In this document: positions 13,501 to 25,884 of the stretch, piece after piece
How positions within the stretch are numbered: position 1 is the stretch's first letter
How the letters are laid out: every line of letters starts with the position of its first letter
Origin: Spongilla lacustris
Taxonomy: Eukaryota > Porifera > Demospongiae > Spongillida > Spongillidae
Reading direction: 5' to 3'
NCBI GenBank assembly: GCA_949361645.1
Contig: OX442435.1
Location: 2,376,539 to 2,440,538 of the forward strand
Length of the DNA stretch: 64,000 nt
Made by a program: the position numbers and the translations under genes
The notes under the pieces: model-generated
Seen by the model: only the letters and a program-made list of their open reading frames with translations
The model's database searches: none
What the model was told of the DNA's origin: nothing

Positions 13501-14326
13501 ATGGGAAAGTTTACGAGAAAAGGGACCTAGCGTGTATTATAAAAAAGTATAACAAAAATGCATTACGTTTATTTTGCTATAACTTCCGAACAGTTAACAC
13601 TATCAACTTCCTATTTTCAACACTTCATACTGCACCATTTCTCTATGGTAAAATACATTTTGGGGTCTTGCACTTGCTCCGTGTCATTATTGCAACGTTC
13701 GATATCCCACTGGGTTCAAACCCGCCATAACTTTCGGTAGGAGTAATCAATTCGCTTCAAATTCGGCTTGTAGGTAGAGAGGTCCTATACCTATCGATTT
13801 GTTCTGTTCGTTAATTTTTATGCCATCCGTTACGGAGATACAGTTGAACAAACTGCGTGCACGTTTTCCCGCTTGATTCGCGCCAATGTTATAATCCCCG
13901 CCTCCCCATACATTGAGCGGAACGCAATTTGCCCAAATCATTGGCGCGAATCGAGCGCGAAAATGGGCACGTAGTTTGTTCAACTGTATCTCCGTAATGG
14001 ATGGCATAAAAATCAACGAACAGAACAAATCGATAGGTATAGGACCTCTCTACCTACAAACCGAATTTGAAGCGAATTGATTACTCCTACCGAAAGTTAT
14101 GGCGGGTTTGAACCCAGTGGGGTATCGAACGTTGCAATACTGACACGGAGCAAGTGCAAGACTCCAAAATATATTTTACCATATAGAAATGGTGCAGTAT
14201 AAAGTGTTGAAAATAGGAAGCCGATAGCATTAACTGTTCGGAAGTTATAGCAAATCAAACGTAATGCATTTTTATTATACTTTTTTATAATAAACGCTAG
14301 GTCCCTTTTCTCGTAAACTTTCCCAT
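13501..14326. mobile_element. Palindromic element B (826 bp)
   Basis: It starts ATGGGAAAGTTTACGAGAAA at 13501 and ends with the mirror image at 14326. Almost the whole length folds on itself around a loop of about 60 nt near 13885-13945. Each half carries the subterminal module shared with A and C. The minus-strand frame at 13747-14028 only reflects this palindrome. It is a MITE-like foldback element abutting A on the left and C on the right across ATATAT. Confidence 0.85.
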
Positions 14327-14999
14327 ATATGGAACATTCTATGCGATTTTGATGCTTGTGAATTTATATATATAGCATTCAATTCAAAGCGCTATATCTT
14401 CCACACGGTTTGAGCTCTTGACTTCCTATTTTCAGCACTTTATACTACACCATTTCTCTATGCTAGAACATATTTTGGGGTCTTGCACTTACTCCGTGCC
14501 AGTATTGCAACGTCCGATACCCCACCGGGTTCAAACCCACCATAACTTTCGGTAGGAGTAATCAAATCGCTTCAAATTCGGTTTGTAGGTAGGGAGGTCC
14601 TATACCTATTGATTTGTTCTGTTCGTTAATTTTCATGCCATCCGTTACGGAGAAACAGCTGTGCAAAGTAAGTACACGTTTCCCGCTCGAATCGCGCCTT
14701 TATATGTGCACGGAACAGTTTCCATTCTCCGGAGTGCATGAATATTCAACTATTCCTATAGGGCGTGATAACCACACCTATAAGGTCACCAAACAAACGG
14801 GCGGCTGAATTGTAGTGCTTGTTAGTATAAACTTACGGTTGTTTTTCGGTGTAGATAAACGATATGGTGACGTATAACACGAGTGAACGCGAGCTCGTCG
14901 AGTTTCACTGAATCAGTCGGCGGATGAGTTCGAACTGTACGAATACGACGATCGATATTCAAGATACATTGGACGAGGATGGAGAGATTGAGAAAGGTA

Positions 15000-17900
15000 G
15001 TGATGGCGGTCGTACCACTGACGATAATGTTGTGTTAGTGATTAGGAGTGAGCAGCCCCTAAATTACCAAAAGAGCCACCAGCCCCACCCCCACATAGGC
15101 AGGGGCTAATGGGGCTAGGCCCTTCACTGCAAGTTCGCTCAGCAGCCCTGGGGCCAAAGAGGCCATCCCCACACTACAGAACCACAAGCCCCCTCACTGC
15201 AAGTGCACACTATATACCTTTGGAACCATTAAGCCCCATGCTGCAATTTAAATAGCCTCACATTCCAAATAGTGGAGCCAACAAGTGGAATTAACAGGCC
15301 CCATAATTCCAGCAAGGGAGCCACCAGCTAACCTGGCCAATGGAGCTAGCATCCACAATGCCAGTGGAGACACCAGCCCTCTCACAAATAGATCATCTGA
15401 CCCCCACACTGCCAGGAGGGATGTGGCCCCCAGAATAATGCCAATGGAGATGCCAGCCCTCAGGCTGCAAATGGAATCAGCATCCCCAACCATTTCAGGG
15501 GAGCCATGAACTACATGTACCAACAACACGTGATGACCTCACTACCAGATCAACCATTAGCCCTCACTCCGCAAGTGGTCTTAACAGGTCCCACTCACTG
15601 GGGCCAACCCCCCCCCCCCCCTCCCCCCCCCCCCACTACCTTTCCTTCAATGCAAGTTGAGTCAGCTGGGATCCCCACACAGTAGAACCACCAGCCCCCT
15701 CACCGCAAGCTCATGAACAATAGCAGCGGAACCTGTAAAGTCTACACTGGAACTGAACTTAATAAAGCCTCACACAGCAGTCAGCAGCCCATGGAATCAT
15801 TCTTACAGAACACCCTCAGCTACCCAGGGCCAATGGGGTAGCCTCCACAAAGTCAGTGAAGATGCCACCCCAAGATGAGTCAGCAGCCCCTACACAAACA
15901 AGGGCCAATAGGGCCTGCCCCACACAATACAACCACCAGCCCCTCTCTGCTCATTTCAAATAGAGCCACTAGACCCTCTACCAGTACACACTGGAAGTCC
16001 AGACAGCAGGCCACACCAGTGGAGCCCTCTCACAGATGGAGTCCAGCAAGGAAGTATTAGCTGCCACACAACCAGTGGTCAATTGAGCCCCCATAATAAT
16101 GCCAGTGGAGAAACCAGCCCTCGCACTGCAAATGGATTCAGCAACCCCAAAAATTTCAGGGGAGCCATGAACTACATGTAAATGTACTTGCATGTACCAA
16201 AGAAACCCCAAAGGCCCATCAAACACAAGTTGAACTTTAAGTCCTCATAGTTAATACGTAGCAGTCCCCCCCCTCCCCCCCCCCCCACTACCTGTCCTAT
16301 ACAATAAAAGAGGGGCCAATCAGCCAATGGGACAGTACAACCACCAACCCTCTTCATTGGTCAGGGGACATGTACCAAGAACACATGCTGTCACTACCAG
16401 TTGAACCATTATCACTCAATGCAAGTGGACTTAACCGGCCCACCACACACTGGTGCCAGCCCTCGCCCCTCCCCCCTCTCAGCCCCCCTCTGCTCACTAC
16501 CTGTCCTTCACTGCAAGTTGCGTCAGCAGTCCATGGGCCAATGGGGCCAAGAACTACCACTCCGCACCACTGCAATCACACACTACCTTTGGAACCAACC
16601 ATTAACCCCCATACTGCAAGTGAACTCAATACTGCAAAACCTGACCCCCACACTACCAGCAAGGGACCACCAGCTGCCACACAACCAGAGGATCAATGTG
16701 GCCCCCACTTAATGCCAGTGGAGAAGGCAGCCCTCAGACTGTAAATTGAGTCGGTAGCCCCAACAATTTCAGGGGACATGTGCATGTACGCACATGTACC
16801 AACATTTGGAATCACACATGCCCCACCAATGGAACCAGTGGAACGTTTAGCCCTCACAGCAAGTGAACTTATTACTTAGCAGTCCCCACAACACCCCCTC
16901 CCACTACCTGTCCTTCACTGAACGAGGGGGCTAATGGGACCATCCCCACACAGTACAACTACCAGCCTTCCTCATAGCAAGCCAATGGAACCATTAACTC
17001 CCAAGCTGCAATTGAACATAATAACCTCACACTTCAAGTCCAGTCAAAAGCGCTGCACAACCAGTGGAGCCACCAGCCCTTCCACATATGGTGTTATCAG
17101 ACCGTTCACTGCCAGCAGGAGGGTCAATGGGGCCCCCATAATAATGCTCATTGACCCTGGTTCAAGATACATTGGTCAAGGATGATGGCGGTCGTAACAC
17201 TGACGATGGTGGTTGTGTTAGTGACAGGGAGTGAGCAGCCCCTAAATTACCAAAAGAGCCACCAGCCCCACCCCCACATAGCCAGGGGCTAATGGGGCTA
17301 GGCCCTTCACTGCAAGTTCCCTCAGCAGCCCTGGGGCCAAAGAGGCCATCCCCACACAGCAGAACCACAAGCCTCCTTACTGCAAGTGCACACTATATAC
17401 CTTTGGAACCATTAAGCCCCATGCTGCAATTTAAATTATTAATAATAGCCTCACATTCCAAATAGTGGAGCCAACAAGTGGAATTAATAGGCCCCATAAT
17501 TCCAGTAAGGGAGCCACCAGCTAACCTGGTCAATGGAGCTAGCGTCCACAATGCCAGTGGAGACACCAGCCCTCTCACAGACAGATCATCAGACCCCCAC
17601 ACTGACAGCAGGGATGTAGCCCCACAATAATGCCAGTGGAGATGCCAGCCCTCAGGCTGCAAATGGAATCAGCATCCCCAACCATTTCAGGGGAGCCATG
17701 AACTACATGTACCAACAACACGTGATCACCTCACTAACAGATCAACCATTAGCCCTCACTCCTCAAGTGGACTTAACAGGCCCCACACCCAGGGGCCAAC
17801 CCCCCCCCCCCCCCCTTCGTTCAATGCAAGTTGAGTCAGCTGAGACCCCCCGACCCCCCACATAGTAGAACAACCAGCCCCCTCACTGCAAGCTCATGAG

Positions 17901-19220
17901 CAATAGCAGTGCAACCTGTAAAGTCTACACTGCAATTGAACTTAATAGCCGCAGTCAGAAACCCATGGAACCATTCTTACAGAACACCCTCAGCTACCCA
18001 GGGCCAATGGGGTAGCCAGTCAAGACGCCACCCCAAGTTGAGTCAGCAGCCCCCACACAAACAAGGTCCTGTAGGGCCAGCTCCGCACAGTAGAACCACC
18101 AGCCCCTCTCTGCTCACTTCAAACGGAGCCACTAGACCCTCTACCAATACACACTGCAAGTCCAAACAGCAGCCCACACCAGTGGAGCCCTCTCACAGAT
18201 GGAGCCCAGCACGGAAGTATCAGCTGCCACACAACCAGTGGTCAAATTGAGCTCCCAGAATAATGCCAGTGGAGAAACCAGCCCTCGCACTGCAAATGGA
18301 TTCAGCAACCCCAAAAATTTCAGGGGAACCATGAACTACATGTATATGTACTTGCCCCCACTACCTGTCCTTCAATGAAAGAGGGGCCAATCAGCCAATG
18401 GGACAGTACAACCACCAACCCTCCTCATTGGTCAGGGGACATGTACCAAGAACAACTTAACAGGCCCACCACACACTGGTGCCAGCCCTTGCCCCTCTCC
18501 CCCCCCCTCACCCCCCCTCTTCTCACTACCTGTCCTTTACTGCAAGTTGCGTCAGCAGACCAGGGGCCAATGGGGCCAAGAACTACCACTCCCCTTCACT
18601 GCAATCACACACTACGTACCTTTGGAACCTGCAACCAATAACCCAAGTGAAATCAATACTTCAAAACCTGACCCCCACATGTACACTGCCAGCAAGGGAG
18701 CACCAGCTGCCACACAACCAGAGGATCAATGTGGCCCCCACTTAATGCCAGTGGAGAAGGCAGCCCTCACACTGCAAATGGAGTCAGTAACCCCATGCAA
18801 CAATTTCAGGGGACATGTGCATGTACGCACATGTACATGTACCAATGGAATCACACATGCCCCCCTTCAAACACTACCAATGGAACCAGTGGAACTTTTA
18901 GCCCTCACAGCAAGTGGACTTATTACTTAGATGTCCCCACAACGCTCCCCCCCCCCCCCCTAATACCTGTCCTTCACTGAAGGAGGGGGCTAATGGGACC
19001 ATCCCCACACAGTACAACTACCAGCCTTCCTCATAGCAAGCCCATGGAACCATTAACTCCCACACTGCAAGTGAACTTAATAACCTCACACTTCAAGTCC
19101 AGTCAAAAGTGCTGCACAACCAGTGGAGCCACCAGCCCTTTCACATATGGTGTTATCAGACCATTCACTGCCAGCAGTGGAGCTAGCAGCTGCACACAAC
19201 CAGGGTCAATGGGGCCACCA
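15000..19220. repeat. Tandem 2.2 kb duplication in left arm of C
   Basis: The stretch starting GATGGCGGTCGTACCACTGA at 15002 recurs at about 17183 and the order of phrases is then repeated, including the block at 15248-15529 against 17393-17662 and the block at 16370-16744 against 18440-18790. The offset is about 2.18 kb in the first half and shrinks to about 2.05 kb through small indels. Confidence 0.8.
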
Positions 19221-19239
19221 TAATAATGCCCATACTCTA

Positions 19240-19730
19240 CAAATGGTTACCCTTAATGTGTGGGTTACACTGGTAGTGAGGTAGTGAGGAGGCTGGTGAC
19301 TTTGCTGAAAGTGTGGGGTCTGCTAACTTCACTTGGGAAGAAAGCAAGGTGTGATGCATAATATTGTTGCCTTTATGGACTGTGTCTACGTGTGCAATTT
19401 ACATGCAGTTGTATATTCCACTTGTTACTTTTTATGACATTTAAAATGGTACTTATTACTACATGTACATAAAGCACTAGTTTCCAGCAAGAGGGTACAT
19501 GTACATTTTAGAAAAGAAATGTACAACTCAAACCTTCGTGTATGCCTTGCTTGCCTATATAAACCAACTACCATGACCCAAAATCTGATAGGGCAGGTAA
19601 TGATATTCACCCGCCAATAACAAGGCTTCACTAAACCTCAGATAAACAGATACAGACAACAGGTATACACATGAACCCACTGCAAATGAAAGGCAACTTC
19701 AGTAGTTGTGTTTCTATTTGTTAGTGGCTC
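19240..19730. repeat. Single-copy core of C, homologous to the core of A
   Basis: TATATAAACCAACTACCATG near 19556 and the following GATAGGGCAGGTAATGATAT correspond to the core of A (about 10840-10905 and, inverted, 10430-10500). In A this block is present twice as an inverted pair around the apex; in C it is present once. Because the cores as well as the ends match, A and C belong to one family. Confidence 0.7.
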
Positions 19731-20399
19731 CAATGGGGACTGGTAATAAACATGATGGCTCCCCTAAAAGTGTCCGGGTGCCAAGTCCATATGCAGTTTG
19801 GGGGGGAGGCTAGCTCCAGTGCTAAGTCCAATTGCAGTGAGGGCTAATGGTTCCACTGGTACCATGTGTTGTGTTAGGAGCAGGGAAGCAGGGAATGTGT
19901 GGCTCTGTTGGTACATGTAGTTCAGGGGGCTGGGGTCTCCACTGGCATTATTGTGGGGTGACTCCTGGTTATGTGGCAGCAGATGGCTGGCTGGACTTGC
20001 AGTGTGTCTAGTGGCTCCATTTGAAGTGAGCAGAGAGGGGCTGGTGGTTCTACTGTGCGGAGCTGGCCCCTACAGGCCCCTGTTTGTGTGGGGGCTGCTG
20101 ATGCAACTTGGGGTGGCGTCTTCACTGGATTTGTGGAGGCAACCCCATTGGCCCTGGAATGGTTCCATAAGTCGTGCATGGGCTGCTGACTGCATGGACA
20201 TGTGAGGCTATTAAGTTCAGTTGTAGGGCACACTTTACAGGTTCCACTGGTATTATTCACAAGCTTGAGGTGAGGGGGCTGGTGGCTCATCCCAGTGGCC
20301 CCTCAACTGCTGACTCAACTTACATGCAGCAATAGAAAGGTAGTGGGGGGGGGGGGGTGGGGGGTGGGCTGGTTCCAGTGCGTGGGACCTGCTAGGTCC

Positions 20400-23300
20400 A
20401 CATGCGGAGTGAGGGTTAATGGTTCATCTGGTAGTGAGGGCATGTGTTATTGATACATGTAGTTAGTGGCTCCCCTAAAATTGTTGGGGATGCCGACTCC
20501 ATTTGCTGTGTGATGGCTGGCATCTCCACTGGCATTATTGTGGGGGCCACATTTCTGCTAGCAGTGTGGGGGTATGATAACTCTATTTGTGAGAAGACTG
20601 GTAGCTCCAATGTTTGTGTAGAGCTGCCTACAGGACAGGCTAAATGTTCCACTGGTTCCATTGGTAGTGTTTGAAGGGGGGTATGTGTGATTCCATTGCG
20701 TACATGCACATGTCCCTTGAAATTGTTGCATGGGGTTACTGACTCCATTTACAGTGTGAGGGCTGCCTTCTCCACTGGCATTACGTGGGGGCTACATTGA
20801 TCCTCTGGTTGTGTGGCAGCTGGTGCTCCCTTGCTGGCAGTGTACATGTGGGGGTCAGGTTTTGCAGTATTGATTTCACTTGGGTTATTGGTTGCAGGTT
20901 CCAAAGGTACGTAGTGTGTGATTGCAGTGAAGGGGAGTGGTAGTTCTTGGCCCCATTGGCCCCTGGTCTGCTGACGCAACTTGCAGTAAAGGACAGGTAG
21001 TGAGAAGAGGGGGGGTGAGGGGGTGAGAGGGGCAAGGGCTGGCACCAGTGTGTGGTGGGCCTGTTAAGTTGTTCTTGGTACATGTCCCCTGACCAATGAG
21101 GAGGGTTGGTGGTTGTACTGTCCCATTGGCTGATTGGCCCCTCTTTCATTGAAGGACAGGTAGTGGGGGCAAGTACATATACATGTAGTTCATGGTTCCC
21201 CTGAAACTTTTGGGGTTGCTGAATCCATTTGCAGTGTGAGGGCTAATTTCTCCACTGGCATTATTCTGGGGGCTTGATTGACCACTGGTTGTGTGGCAGC
21301 TGATACTTCCTTGCTTGGCTCCATCTGTGAGAGGGCTCCACTGGTGTAGGCTGCTGTCTGGACTTGCAGTGTGTACTGGTAGAGGGTTTAGTGGCTCCGT
21401 TTGAAGTGAGCAGAGAGGGGCTGGTGGTTCTACTGTGCGGAGCTGGCCTTACAGGCCCTTGTTTGTGTGGGGGCTGCTGACTCAACTTGGGGTGGCGTCT
21501 TGACTGACTTTGTGGAGGCTACCCCATTAGCCCTGGGTAGCTGAGGGTGTTCTGTAAGAATGGTTCCATGGGCTGCTGACTGCGGCTATTAAGTTCAGTT
21601 GCAGTGTAGACTTTACAGGTTCCACTGCTATTGCTCATGAGCTTGCGGTGAGGGGGCTGGTTGTTCTACTATGTGGGGGTCCCAGCTGACTCAACTTGCA
21701 TTGAACGAAAGGGGGGGGGGGGAGGGGGGGGGGGGGTTGGCCCCTGGGTGTGGGGCCTGTTAAGTCCACTTGAGGAGTGAGGGCTAATGGTTGATCTGGT
21801 AGTGAGGTCATCACATGTTGTTGGTACATGTAGTTCATGGCTCCCCTGAAATGGTTGGGGATGCTGATTTGAGGGCTGGCATCTCCCTGGCATTATTGTG
21901 GGGGCTACATCCCTGCTGGCAGTGTGGAGGTCTGATGATCTGTCTGCGAGAGGGCTGGTGTCTCCACTGGCATTGTGGACGCTAGCTCCATTGACCAGGT
22001 TAGCTGGTGGCTCCCTTACTGGAATTATGGGGCCTGTTAATTCCACTTGTTGGCTCCACTATTTGGAATGTGAGGCTATTATTAATAATTTAAATTGCAG
22101 CATGGGGCTTAATGGTTCCAAAGGTATATAGTGTGCACTTGCAGTAAGGGGGCTTGTGGTTCTGCTGTGTGGGGATGGCCTCTTTGGCCCCAGGGCTGCT
22201 GAGGGAACTTGCAGTGAAGGGCCTAGCCCCATTAGCCCCTGGCTATGTGGGGGTGGGGCTAGTGGCTCTTTTGGTAATTTAGGGGGTGCTCACTCCCTGT
22301 CACTAACACAACCACCATCGTCAGTGGTACGACCGCCATCATCCTTGACCAATGTATCTTGAACCAGGGTCAATGAGCACTGTTATGGGGGCCCCATTGA
22401 CCCTCCTGCTGGCAGTGAATGGTCTAATAACACCATATGTGGAAGGGCTGGTGGCTCCACTGGTTGTGCAGCGCTTTTGACTGGACTTGCAGTGTGAGGT
22501 TATTAAGTTCAATTGCAGCTTGGGAGTTAATGGTTCCATTGGCTTGCTATGAGGAAGGCTGGTAGTTGTACTGTGTGGGGATGGTCCCATTAGCCCCCTC
22601 GTTCAGTGAAGGACAGGTAGTGGGAGGGGGTGTTGTGGGGACTGCTAAATAATAAGTTCACTTGCTGTGAGGGCTAAACGTTCCACTGGTTCCATTGGTG
22701 GGGCATGTGTGATTCCATTGGTACATGTGCGTACATGCACATGTCCCCTGAAATTGTTGCATGGAGTTACTGACTCCATTTGCAGTGTGAGGGCTGCCTT
22801 CTCCACTGGCATTAAGTGGGGGCCACATTGATCCTCTGGTTGTGTGGCAGCTGGTGGTCCCTTGCTGGCAGTGTGGGGGTCAGGTTTTGCAGTATTGATT
22901 TCACTTGGGTTATTGGTTGGTTCCAAAGGTACGTAGTGTGTGATTGCAGTGAGGGGGAGTGGTAGTTCTTGGCCCCATTGGCCCCTGGTCTGCTGACGCA
23001 ACTTGCAGTAAAGGACAGGTAGTGAGAAGAGGGGGGGTGGGGGGGAGGGACGAGGGCTGGCACCAGTGTGTGGTGGGCCTGTTAAGTTGTTCTGGTACAT
23101 GTCCCCTGACCAATGAGGAGGGTTGGTGGTTGTACTGTCCCATTGGCTGATTGGCCCCTCTTTCATTGAAGGACGGGTAGTGGGGGCAAGTACATATACA
23201 CGTAGTTCATGGCTCCCCTGAAATTTTTGGGGTTGCTTAATCCATTTGCAGTGCGAGGGCTGGTTTCTCCACTGGCATTATTCTGGGAGCTCGATTAACC

Positions 23301-24385
23301 ACTGTTTGTGTGGCAGCTGGTACTTCCTTGCTGGGCTCCATCTGTGAGAGGGCTCCACTGGTGTGGGGACTTGCAGTGTATACTGGTAGAGGGTTTAGTG
23401 GCTCCATTTGAAGTGAGCAGAGAGGGGCTGGTAGTTCTACTGTGCGAAGCTGGCCTTACAGGCCCTTGTTTGTGTGGGGGCTGCTGACTCAACTTGGGGT
23501 GGCGTCATGACTGACACTGTGGAGGCTACCCCATTGGCCCTGGGTAGCTGAGGGTGTTCTGTAAGAATGGTTCCTGGGCTGCTGACTGCAGTGTGAGGCT
23601 ATTAAGTTCAGTTGCAGTGTAGACTTTACAGGTTCCACTGCTATTGTTCATGAGCTTGCGGTGAGGGGGCTGGTTGTTCTACTGTGTGGGGGGTCCCAGC
23701 TGACTCAACTTGCATTGAACGAAAGGGGGGGGGGGGGGGGGGGGGAGGGGAGTTAGCCCCTGGGTGTGGGGCCTGTTAAGTCCACTTGCGGAATGAGGGC
23801 TAATGGTTGATCTGGTAGTGAGGTCATCACATGTTGTTGGTACATGTAGTTCATGGCACCCCTGAAATGGTTGGGGATGCTGATTCCATTAGCAGCCTGA
23901 GGGCTGGCATCTCCCTGGCATTATTGTGGGGGCTACATCCCTGCTGGCAGTGTGGAGGTCTGATGATCTATCTGCGAGAGGGCTGTGTCTCCACTGGCAT
24001 TGTGGACGCTAGCTCCATTGACCAGGTTAGCTGGTGGCTCCCTTGCTAGAATTATTGGGCCTGTTAATTCCTCTTGTTGGCTCCACTATTTGGAATGTGA
24101 GGCTATTATTAATAATTTAAATTGCAGCATGGGGCTTAATGGTTCCAAAGGTATATAGTGTGCACTTGCAGTAAGGGGGCTTGTGGTTCTGCTGTGTGGG
24201 GATGGCCTCTTTGGCCCCAAGGCTGCTGAGGGAACTTGCAGTGAAGGGCCTAGCCCCATTAGCCCCTGGCTATGTGGGGGTGGGGCTGGTGGCTCTTTTG
24301 GTAATTTAGGGGCTGCTCACTCCCTATCACTAACACAACCACCATCTTCAGTGGTACGACCGCCATCACTACCTTTCTCAATCTC
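20400..24385. repeat. Tandem 2.2 kb duplication in right arm of C
   Basis: This is the mirror of the left-arm duplication. Blocks near 21898-22131 and 23895-24120 are copies of each other, as are 20749-21149 and 22645-23166. A further partial unit is present at about 19950-20560, so the right arm carries slightly more than the left and the apex is asymmetric. Confidence 0.75.
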
Positions 24386-25050
24386 TCCATCCTCGTCCAA
24401 TGTATCTTGAATATCGATCGTCGTATTCGTACAGTTCGAACTCATCCGCCGACTGATTCAGTGAAACTCGACGAGCTCGCGTTCACTCGTGTTATACGTC
24501 ACCATATCGTTTATCTACACCGAAAAACAACCGTAAGTCTATACTAACAAGCATTACAATTCAGCCGCCGGTTTGTTTGGTGACCTTATAGGTGTGGTTA
24601 TCACGCCCTATAGGAATAGTTGAATATTCATGCACTCCAGAGAATGGAAACTGTTCCGTGTACATATAAAGGCGCGATTCGAGCGGGAAACGTGTACTTA
24701 CTTTGCACAGCTGTTTCTCCGTAACGGATGGCATGAAAATTAACGAACAGAACAAATCAATAGGTATAGGACCTCCCTACCTACAAACCGAATTTGAAGC
24801 GATTTGATTACTCCTACCGAAAGTTATGGTGGGTTTGAACCCGGTGGGGTATCGGACGTTGCAATACTGGCACGGAGTAAGTGCAAGACCCCAAATTATA
24901 TTGTAGCATACAGAAATGGTGTAGTATGAAGTGCTGAAAATAGAAAGTCAAGAGCTCAAACCGTGTGGAAGATATAGCGCTTTGAATTGGATGTTATATA
25001 TATAAATTCACAAGCATCAAAATCGCATAGAACGTTCCATATATATATAT

Positions 25051-25876
25051 ATGGGAAAGTTTACGAGAAAAGGGACCTAGCGTTTATTATAAAAAAGTAT
25101 AATAAAAATGCATTACGTTTGATTTGCTATAACTTCCGAACAGTTAATGCTATCGGCTTCCTATTTTCAACACTTTATACTGCACCATTTCTATATGGTA
25201 AAATATATTTTGGAGTCTTGCACTTGCTCCGTGTCAGTATTGCAACGTTCGATACCCCACTGGGTTCAAACCCGCCATAACTTTCGGTAGGAGTAATCAA
25301 TTCGCTTCAAATTCGGTTTGTAGGTAGAGAGGTCCTATACCTATCGATTTGTTCTGTTCGTTGATTTTTATGCCATCCATTACGGAGATACAGTTGAACA
25401 AACTACGTGCCCATTTTCGCGCTCGATTCGCGCCAATGATTTGGGCAAATTGCGTTCCGCTCAATGTATGGGGAGGCGGGGATTATAACATTGGCGCGAA
25501 TCAAGCGGGAAAACGTGCACGCAGTTTGTTCAACTGTATCTCCGTAACGGATGGCATAAAAATTAACGAACAGAACAAATCGATAGGTATAGGACCTCTC
25601 TACCTACAAGCCGAATTTGAAGCGAATTGATTACTCCTACCGAAAGTTATGGCGGGTTTGAACCCAGTGGGATATCGAACGTTGCAATAATGACACGGAG
25701 CAAGTGCAAGACCCCAAAATGTATTTTACCATAGAGAAATGGTGCAGTATGAAGTGTTGAAAATAGGAAGTTGATAGTGTTAACTGTTCGGAAGTTATAG
25801 CAAAATAAACGTAATGCATTTTTGTTATACTTTTTTATAATACACGCTAGGTCCCTTTTCTCGTAAACTTTCCCAT
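25051..25876. mobile_element. Palindromic element B' (826 bp), inverted copy of B
   Basis: It starts ATGGGAAAGTTTACGAGAAA at 25051 and ends with its mirror at 25876. It has the same length as B and is nearly identical to B in reverse orientation (13747-14028 matches 25349-25630 on the other strand). It abuts C on one side and ordinary sequence on the other across ATATAT repeats. A few base differences separate B and B'. Confidence 0.85.
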
Positions 25877-25884
25877 ATATATAT

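Larger units (their letters stand above)
14327..25042. mobile_element. Giant palindromic element C (10.7 kb)
   Basis: The left end carries GGAACATTCTATGCGATTTT at 14331; the right end carries AAAATCGCATAGAACGTTCC ending near 25039. Arms match from the ends inward: subterminal module (14390-14700 against 24690-24980), 14614-14808 mirrored at 24561-24755, then long minisatellite-like arms. Each arm is a roughly 2.2 kb unit in tandem duplicate. Homopolymer C or G runs occur near 15610, 17803, 18949, 21710 and 23726. No gene is recognised. Confidence 0.85.

Noticed and set aside
6674..24410. Proline, serine and threonine-rich frames of 60-283 codons in A and C
   Set aside because: They occur in both orientations, lack starts or domains, and reflect shuffled minisatellite phrases.
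13501..25876. Palindrome as a simple assembly mirror artefact
   Set aside because: The arms differ by scattered substitutions, small indels and a partial extra unit on the right, so they are real or at least not an exact mirrored read. Long reads would settle it.
6004..25876. Polinton or Helitron identity for the large elements
   Set aside because: No polymerase, integrase, helicase or capsid genes are visible, and the full-length palindromic structure does not fit either class.
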